Position numbers and translations under genes: made by a program. This document shows positions 8,038 through 14,149 of a stretch of DNA of 14,149 nt, piece after piece (within the stretch, counting starts at the first letter, position 1; every line of letters begins with the position of its first letter). Source of the DNA: Cymbomonas tetramitiformis (taxonomy: Eukaryota; Chlorophyta; Pyramimonadophyceae; Pyramimonadales; Pyramimonadaceae); contig LGRX02027791.1 of the NCBI GenBank assembly GCA_001247695.2, forward strand, positions 1-14,149, written 5' to 3'. The notes under the pieces are model-generated. The model made no database searches. It was not told the DNA's origin and saw only the letters and a program-made list of their open reading frames with translations.

Positions 8038-9537
8038 TGGTTGCGACTAGATTGACTTCGAGTATGGCGTCACGCCGACGTTCTCTAGCTACGATTTTCG
8101 ACTCCGCTGCTGCCCGTAATTCCGTCACGCCGGCTACGCCGGCACCTACTAGTGTTCCGGCTGCGAACTCCGCCCAGGCTGTTTCCTTGGCGGGTGTTCG
8201 CTCGCTCACCCGTGAGCGCTTCGACGAGAGCGTGGCGAAGCACGTGATCCGGAAATGTTTCCGTGAGAAGCATGCCCGATTCACGGGAACGGAGTCCAAT
8301 GCGCAGGTGCTTCTCTCCAAGTTGGTGCCTGCTCTCCAGGAGGCATTCGAGGCGGAGGACGCCTTATTTGCACCGCTTTTCGACTTGGAGGACTCCACGT
8401 TGGCCGTCCGTCCAGAGGCCAACAAGCTGCTGTTTTCGACTCTCGAGCTCATCGTGTGTCCCGCCTCTCCGGCGGGTGACTGGCTCGAGGCGTCTGCGAC
8501 GTTGCACCCGCTGGACGGCAAGCGAGCCCTTCTGGAGCTCGCGCGGCGGCTGCTGGACTCTGGTGCACCCTTTCAGGGGACATCGGACCTCCTTGGCGTC
8601 CGCTTCAAGGCCTACACCGACCGGTCCGAGTCCATCACGGACTTCAACGCGGCCTTGCGGTCCGCAAAGAGGCGCAACACCCTCGACGATGACGAGGTGA
8701 AGGAGCTGTTCCTCGCGGCGCTGGATCCTGGGTTCTACGCGCCGGTGGTGTCGAGGCTCTTCACGCACCAGCAGCGGGCGGCCGTGGACCTCCTCACCAT
8801 TCAGCAATGGGTCCTCGAGTGCTACGCCCGACACGTCGCAGCCGGTACGCACGCTGCCTCGTTCACCCTGTCCGCAGCGGCCGTGGCCACTGACGGTGAC
8901 ACCTCGCAGCTGTCCGACCTCGCGGCCGTCATCCTCGACGTGAAGCGGCAGCTGAAGGTCCTCACGGACAAGGTCAACGGGCGGGGTTTTACCCCGCGAG
9001 CGGACAAGCACGCGATCGGCAACGGGGGAGGCGGCTCCGGTGTTCGTTTCGCGGCAGGTGACCTCCCGACGGGGGGGAACTGGTCGCAGTCGCAGGGGAG
9101 GAAGCGCGTTGCCTTTCACAAAGGCAGCGGTGACTTCATCCCGTTCTGCCAAAATTACGTATACGTGCAAGAAGGACGACATGCGTCACTGGCACCGCGA
9201 CTGCCCGAACGGCGGCAAGCACGGCGCTGGGGGAAGCTTCCACAACTTCTCCCTCGGTGACATCGAGAACGACCTACTGGCGGAGCAGTTTCAGGCGGCC
9301 ATGGACGAGCACGACGGCGAGCGGTTCGATGCGCTCTGCCTTCTGGCGGGGGGCAAGCCGGAGATGCTCGACGGCGTTTCGGCGTGTGCCTTCGGGCTCG
9401 AGCCGGAGCGGGACAATGGTGCGTTGCAGGACTTCCTGCCCTACTGCCGGCCTATGGTCGTTCAAAAGCTATTGTGCTGGAAAAGTTGTTCGGGAGTGAA
9501 ACCAACCAGGGGTGATGCTCCCTCAGGCTTCATGTGA
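8038..9537 (+). CDS. Copia-like retrotransposon Gag, frameshifted in the zinc knuckle
   Basis: The start is ATG 8038 (ATCATGG context, MVATRLTSSMASRRRS). A Thr/Ala/Ser/Pro-rich N-terminus is followed by a helical Gag-type capsid region: LLSKLVPALQEAF, LLELARRLLDSG, LLGVRFKAYTDRSESITDF, then DDDEVKELFLAALDPGFY. The last two mirror the 'short motif in the path, LL-x-LP-x-Y' pattern of Ty1/copia Gag. A basic Gly-rich linker follows (ARRW-free frame up to FIPFCQNY). The downstream half of a zinc knuckle, CKKDDMRHWHRDCPNG, is one frame off: 16 bases separate the codons of Cys 9147 and Cys 9166. The second frame runs to TGA at 9537 with an acidic tail. The GC content is far above that of the flanks. 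No protease, integrase or reverse transcriptase follows, so the copy is truncated or non-autonomous. The frameshift is most likely decay; programmed shifting inside the knuckle would be unusual. Confidence 0.65.
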
Positions 9538-9832
9538 CCCAACATGGGCATTCAGCGGGTAAATTTGCCCTGAACAGGCTATTCCAGCACGATTCTCGGC
9601 AGCTAAGAAGACCGGTTAACTGTATTATTTCGCGGGAAACATTAAAATACGTCAGAGGCAAAATATCCCGCGGCAGGTGTTCCTACAGGTGTGCTGCACA
9701 TGGATATATCGGGGCGTCCAAGGTTCAGGGTTTTAGGGTATATGTTGGAGGAGTCGTAACCGGAGGTCGTTTGCACACACCTGCGTTCGTGACATAGAAC
9801 CACAACCCGCACCTTAGACTACCTACACCAGT
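9538..9832. other. Spacer between Gag remnant and Trp-rich ORF
   Basis: No gene is supported. GCTATTCCAGCAC near 9577 is an inverted near-match to TGTTGGAATAGTC near 7466, which may be chance. The right end presumably holds the promoter and leader of the ORF at 9833. A pyrimidine-rich run ending in CACCAG just before the ATG could be a splice acceptor. Confidence 0.4.
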
Positions 9833-10333
9833 ATGGCCAATATTGGAATATTGCAGTATTGGATATGGCCTTTCGATACTTTTACGTTTCGCGACTGCCA
9901 GTTACAACAAGCCCAATGGGTTCCTGAAGACCCTTTAATTCTCCGCTTGTGGCTGCAAGCGCGGGAACAAGCAGAAGAAGACTGGGAGGACTTCGGGCAA
10001 CATGCAGTTAATCTCAGGACCTATCACTGGTGGAGTTTTTGGCCGATGTACGTCCACGGCCGTAGATCCAGCGAAAGGTTCGGTGTGAGGCATCTCGTGT
10101 ACTGGTATGAGGGCGGGTGGATCTACCACCGATACTCAGATTTGGAGTGGCGGGCCTGGCGAAATAGAAACCGCTACAGCGACACAACGCACGGTGCCCT
10201 GACAGAGCTGGAAAGCGATCTGCTGCAAGAAGATGATAGGAGATGCGCAGTTTGCGGGCGTATGTTAAGAACCTGCACCCTCGCGCGCATATTTGATGCT
10301 AGCGCGTGCAATGAGGAGACGTATGCTTGGTAG
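9833..10333 (+). CDS. Tryptophan-rich hypothetical protein (166 aa)
   Basis: An intact ORF from ATG 9833 (CAGTATGGCC context) to TAG 10331-10333. Tryptophan is very frequent, with clusters such as YWIWPF, YHWWSFWPMY, LVYWYEGGWIYH and LEWRAWRNR. The region between is charged (EQAEEDWEDF). The C-terminus carries CAVCGRM and further cysteines, a possible zinc-binding end. No signal peptide or long hydrophobic segment is evident. A poly(A) signal follows 30 nt after the stop. It is convergent with the large minus-strand gene; the stops are 137 bp apart. I do not recognise the family. It could be a captured or accessory ORF of a mobile element, or a lineage-specific host gene. Codon use and the uninterrupted frame argue that it is coding, but ORF length alone is not decisive. 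Confidence 0.5.
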   Translation: MANIGILQYWIWPFDTFTFRDCQLQQAQWVPEDPLILRLWLQAREQAEEDWEDFGQHAVNLRTYHWWSFWPMYVHGRRSSERFGVRHLVYWYEGGWIYHRYSDLEWRAWRNRNRYSDTTHGALTELESDLLQEDDRRCAVCGRMLRTCTLARIFDASACNEETYAW

Positions 10334-10362
10334 CTAACACTTATGTCACGTGACTGTACACA

Positions 10363-10368
10363 AATAAA
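10363..10368 (+). terminator. AATAAA polyadenylation signal
   Basis: A canonical AATAAA begins 30 nt after the TAG at 10331-10333, a normal distance for a short 3' untranslated region. No matching signal (TTTATT on this strand) was seen for the convergent gene ending at 10471. Confidence 0.6.
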
Positions 10369-10470
10369 CCGTATATTTACATGTATGAAAAACAATAAGT
10401 TTCACGCCGTGTGGCCATTGTAATCTAGTGTGCGTGCCACGAGGAATGAATGAGGCTGTGTTGCTTACCT

Positions 10471-13400
10471 TCACGTGTCCAACGCCTCGGAGGCCAAGTT
10501 TTCCCTGGCCACCTTCAGAAGTTCTGCCTTTTCAGGTCCTCCTGGAACTCCGCCGACAGCAGGTTTGCCAGGAGGTTCGTCCCAGCAAGTCAGGATCTCA
10601 CTCGCATCGAAGTCGTACCAACCTGTCACTTCCGGAGCGGCTCTCCGGAAGGCGTTCTCCGCGAACAAGCTGTTCAAGTCAGAGAAGGTTTTGCTTGTTC
10701 TCCTCGTGCTCGACATAAGCAGAGGCGCACATGGAAGCCAAAACCCCCACTTCACTCTGTTCGTGTTCAGATCCACCTCCAAGACCTCCACGAAATGCAT
10801 GGGCATGGACACGGCGTTGTTCCCAGGCATGCGGATAGTAAAGCTGCAGCCGTCGCTGCCCGCGGCCACCGTAACTGCGAAACTTTTGCCCGCACTCTTC
10901 GCCAGCATGTCGATGGTGTAGTCCGTAGGAAGGTTACGGTAGGCCAACGGTATGTCGTCGGCCGGGTCGTCCGAGTCGTCCTCGTCGTCCTCGTCGTCCT
11001 CGTCCATCGAGACGCCTGCGAACTGTCCAGTGGCCGCCTCCGGGCGATGCGCGTTCTCCACCTGCTTCGCAATCTGATTTGCATCCTCGAAAAAGCAATC
11101 GTCGTCAGGAGCGAAGCTGTCCGTTATAAGGGCGCCTGTCGGACCGATCACAGAGGCCGCTCGGAATAGCACTCGTCCCTTTTCACGACCCCGCGCTTGT
11201 CGAGACTTCCCGGGTGGAGACTTGCTCCCTGGGGACGCCTTTGCCAATGGCGAACTGCGTGCACGCTTGTCGCTTGGAGCTCGTGCTTGATCTCCCTGTG
11301 GCGCTGCAGGAGCAGGGCATCCTCGGCCACCTGCGCCTGGCCCTCGTGCTGCCGGTGCCTGTGGTCGAGTAGGCATAGCTTCGTTGGTTTGCGGGCCTCG
11401 CGCGGCAGCTCCTTCTCGTCTTGCCTGTGTAGTGGCTGTTACAGCCCCGAGTGATGGCGCCGCCCGCGCAGCTCCGCCGGCTTCGGAAGTTCTTGCAGGC
11501 AAGGCCTGCTCCGTACCCGGCGATGCTTCCTCCCCGGTTTCCTCACCTGTCGTCGCTGGGCTTTTTTTCGAAGGACTCTGAGATGTTCGTGGTGGGCCTT
11601 TCGGGCGACATCCGTCGCTTCAAATAAGGCCTTCGCCAACGGCCCCTTGAGTGGGCGTTCAGGAAGTTCAACTCCCAGGTGGTGCAACGCTGCTTTACAC
11701 TCGGCCACCGTGTACCTGCAATGGCAGCCGACGCGTAAGACACACAGCTAAGACTCAGGTAGGCACAATACTTGCAAGACCTAACAATGAAGTCGAGGTG
11801 CTCGCAACCGACCAACGGGACGAACCAAAAATCGACGGACTCGACGTCCCTCGCTTTCTCCACGCACTTGCGCACGATCTCTTGTGGAGGTTTCCGCGGA
11901 AGGTCCTTGCTTAACACGTTGCGACCATCGGATAACACTTCGAACTGTTCGGGCATCGTCCGTTCTGGCACCTCCTCCTGCACTGGCTTCTTGTGCCAGG
12001 CGTTCTCGTAAAGCTCCTTCAAATCCACAGGAGCCTGTGGGGTCGGCTTCGGTCCAGCCCAGACATCGTAGTCCTCGGCGGTCTTGGGCAAGGGAAAGTA
12101 CCCGAGCAACGTGTCCAGCGTGTCACTTGGAATACGGTAGTGGATGTAGTCGCACATGCGACTGAAAGCAGTGCGAGTTTCCCTCTCTTCCTTCGGGTCT
12201 AGCGGCTTCACCCCTTCAAACGTGGGGCTGCTGTCGAAAGCTGGGTAAGTTTTCATTACCTCCAGGCCCTTACGGAGATCCTCATCCACTCCGTCAGGCA
12301 TGTGGTTTGCGTATTGTTCTCCAAACTTGTACTTCAGCCGTGTAACACCATCCACGTCCTTCTCGAAGTGCATCAGGTGTGTACGCCTGACTTTCCCAGA
12401 ATAGCCTTCAAACTTTGGGTTTATGTGCGGCTCCAGCCAAGCCTTGAAGTCCAACTGTTGGCCTTGTACGTCCGTGATTTTGGTGAACTTCTTCACTGGC
12501 CAGCTTCGTAACCAGGCAATCCACGATTCCAGCGTCAACAGCCACACTCCAGATTTGCGCGCGTCTTTCCCAAATATGAACATCTTGATGAGTCCAAACC
12601 AACCGTCGCAGTCGTTATGGGTGTGCGCGACCATCAGACGGTGGAAGACAACCACGTTGTAAATATTGTAGTGCACCAACAACGCACAAAACGCGAACGT
12701 GTTCTTGTTCCAGTTTTCTGAGCCACCATCCAACTGCAAATGAAGCTCCTTCCGGAAGTAGCGCTTGCCCGCGCGACCTTGTGCGGTGTAGTGCAACAAG
12801 TTCCACAGTGTCGTGAGCAGCATGTTTGCACCCTTAGCCCCGCTCCAAGGGAGCCCAACGGAAAATAGAAGCAACGAGCCATGAAGTATCGTGAGCTGCT
12901 AGCCCTGCGTAGGTTAAAGAAATGCTGTTTCTTCTCGCTGATGCCCTTAACTTGATGCGGGGCATGCGGAACAACCGTGTTCTGATTTGCCGCGCCGTCC
13001 GCCGCTATGGAGTCGATCCGACCGTCAGGGTCAGAACCCTCCTTCCGCCTGAGGTCATAACACGTGCGTTGCAACCTGTGAATGTAGTCGTGTCGCGCGA
13101 AACGAGCAGAATAGGCGTCCCAGCGTGCAGGTTCGCGACCCTGTTGTCCAAGAAGCTGAGCCCTCTCTGCACCCAGATCGTCACATGTCGTGCAGATTCC
13201 GGACACCTCCACCTTCGCCCTTACCGTTATGTCTTGAGCCTTGAGCAGGTTTTTCACGTATATTTTGAAGGTTTCAGCACATACTGCCCACTGGTCCTCT
13301 GTGTCGAACTTATACAAGTCGTACTGCACACCATAATCGATGGGTGGAATTTGGCGCGCACCACTTACCGGCATCCTCTGAGGTGCTCCTTTCAACATAT

Positions 13401-13866
13401 TCGAATCCGCCCACTCGCGGAACACCTCCTCGTGGTAGGAAATCGTCGTCACCACCGCCTTCGCCACAGGGAATGCAGTTGTTGCCGGTAGTTCCCCCTT
13501 CTCTTCAAGGATAAGTGCCTTATATCGCTGGTACGAGCTCCTGGGGAGCGCCCACACTGTTCTGAACGCCTCCTCGCAGATCTCCTTTTCGAAAAGCTTC
13601 AGGGTGCCAATAACACGCTCTCCAGACTCGCGCTTCACGATCGCTTTGCGCATAGTTGCCATAATGTAAGACTTGAACTCAGTTTGGCCCATGCGCTCCT
13701 TATGGTCCATATTGCCCTTGAATGTGCTGAACAAGAAATTGCAGTTCCGATCGCACCCACAGGTGAAACCGCCCTCGCATAGTCCGGGAATATTGGACTG
13801 TGCAATTTGAAGAGTCTTCTGCTTTGACAATCTCCTGCCGCTGGAGTTGCTGCTATTGCTGCTCAT
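10471..13866 (-). CDS. DDE/RNase H-like transposase-type protein (HTHxDxD family), spliced
   Basis: Starts at ATG 13866-13864 and ends TGA 10473-10471. Model exons are 13866-12952, 12895-11772, 11715-11547 and 11424-10471; they join to 3,162 nt, exactly 1,054 codons. Domain order (residues approximate): Cys-rich N-terminus (C30, C36, C38, C42); EICEEAFRTVWALPRSSYQRY (95-114), like the 'VC..aF....gis..t..R' segment of this family; CTTC (225-228); then three acidic sites in RNase H-fold order: IAADGAANQN (D290), HLQLDGGSENWNKN (D361) and AHTHNDCDGW (396-402). This arrangement matches the DUF7869-type transposase-like proteins common in algae and oomycetes. A SAP-like helix pair follows (YTVAECKAALHHLGVEL). 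Then comes a long Ala/Pro/Gly/Arg-rich linker, an acidic run (DEDDEDDEDDSDD) and a C-terminal globular module (EVLEVDLNTNRVKWGFW, WYDFDASEIL). Catalysis is inferred from family resemblance only. The first junction could be a frameshift instead of an intron, and the last exon could belong to a separate gene. Confidence 0.65.
10975..11004. repeat. 9-bp GTCGTCCTC microsatellite coding an acidic run
   Basis: GTCGTCCTC occurs three times plus a partial copy. On the minus strand it encodes the DEDDEDDEDD acidic run of the last exon, so length changes stay in frame. Confidence 0.8.
11425..11546 (-). other. Intron 3 of the transposase-like gene (122 nt)
   Basis: The donor CAG|GTGAGG at 11546 is a strong consensus. 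The best acceptor is CACTACACAG at 11425, phase 0, joining RKKAQRRQ to ARREGAAARG. Another acceptor (GTAACAG) lies a few bases upstream in a different phase. The long open frame after it is protein-like. Confidence 0.5.
11716..11771 (-). other. Intron 2 of the transposase-like gene (56 nt)
   Basis: Donor CAA|GTATTG at 11771 and acceptor CTGCCATTGCAG at 11716. Removal joins SCK to YTVAECKAAL in frame and brings a SAP-like motif into the protein. Without splicing the frame loses all family-like character after SCKYCAYL. Confidence 0.65.
12896..12951 (-). other. Candidate intron 1 or frameshift site of the transposase-like gene
   Basis: The upstream frame (…VPHAPHQ) and the downstream frame (LTILHGSLLLFSVG) differ by one base here. 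A GT-AG intron with donor CAA|GTTAAG at 12951 and acceptor CTAGCAG at 12896 (56 nt), or an acceptor three bases earlier (53 nt), restores the frame. The donor is weak. Related proteins appear to have more residues between the PH and HG motifs, so a small frameshift with the segment retained is equally possible. Confidence 0.4.
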
Positions 13867-13942
13867 CTTGCGAGACGCGTACCGTTGTTATGTTGTTTCA
13901 TATTTGAACGCTTACCTGATATGAGGGTCCTTGTTTCCTAGA

Positions 13943-14149
13943 ACTTGGGCGGGGCGATGACCGTGACCGCCCAACTTTCCTAAGACTTGGGCGGGGCGAT
14001 GACAGTGACCGCCCAAGTTTCCTAAGACTTGGGCGGGGCGATGACAGTGACCGCCCAAGTTTCCTAAGACTTGGGCGGGGCGATGACAGTGACCGCCCAA
14101 GTTTTCGAAGACTTGGGCGGGGCGATAACAGTGACCGCCCAAGGTTTCG
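13943..14149. repeat. 42-bp tandem repeat, five units, each a hairpin
   Basis: Units start at 13943, 13985, 14027, 14069 and 14111, an exact 42-bp period running off the right edge. Each unit has arms ACTTGGGCGG and CCGCCCAAGT around a 14-base loop (GGCGATGACAGTGA), so every unit is a 10-bp perfect or near-perfect stem-loop. The first unit has one arm change (CCGCCCAACT), the last another. Because 42 is a multiple of three, the minus strand stays open as 14-residue repeats (LGGHCHRPAQVLGN). The array lies 77 bp upstream of the transposase-like start codon. Confidence 0.92.

Noticed and set aside
8364..9182. Long minus-strand open frame opposite the Gag
   Set aside because: It is a shadow of the GC-rich Gag frame, with Arg/Val-rich low-complexity composition and no motif.
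10450..11169. Plus-strand open frame with a VLVVLVVLV run
   Set aside because: Antisense translation of the acidic microsatellite and the last exon of the minus-strand gene.
13943..14149. CRISPR-like array of hairpin repeats
   Set aside because: The 42-bp units abut directly and the loops are identical, so there are no spacers.

Overview
This window reads as eukaryotic nuclear DNA that is rich in transposable elements. The main reasons are clean GT-AG introns that restore reading frames, two AATAAA polyadenylation signals placed shortly after stop codons, satellite-like tandem repeats, and coding remnants of at least three kinds of mobile element. An alga, possibly a red alga, would fit the compact introns and the D-D-D 'HTHxDxD' transposase-like family, but that is a low-confidence inference and no host marker gene settles it.

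Layout. 1-223: a 47-bp minisatellite in which two sub-types alternate. 610-2110 (minus): a Myb/SANT-like transposon-type protein broken by one frameshift, with a decayed second copy of its 3' end at 306-350. 2111-3904: non-coding, with a strong nested hairpin at 2345-2439. 3905-4986 (plus): a four-exon gene of unknown function, 206 aa when spliced, with a poly(A) signal at 5143. 5791-7405: a degenerate hAT-type element. It holds the C-terminal dimerisation domain (6072-6533, minus) and possibly a relic first exon (6963-6826, minus), and lies between two clusters of a TATCGAT/AATATT-rich repeat. 8038-9537 (plus): a GC-rich Copia-like Gag frameshifted in its zinc knuckle, with no pol and no recognisable LTR pair. 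9833-10333 (plus): an intact tryptophan-rich orphan ORF with its own poly(A) signal. 10471-13866 (minus): the largest gene, a DDE/RNase H-like transposase-type protein of about 1,050 aa when three introns are removed. 13943-14149: five 42-bp units, each a perfect or near-perfect hairpin, directly upstream of that gene.

The most interesting object is the right-hand 3.7 kb. It combines an apparently recent, spliced, multi-domain transposase-like gene with an array of hairpin units at its 5' side. The array stays open in the minus strand and ends in a good splice donor. The orphan four-exon gene at 3905-4986 is the best candidate for a host gene. All exon models are inferred by eye from splice consensus and frame, and no homology search could be run.
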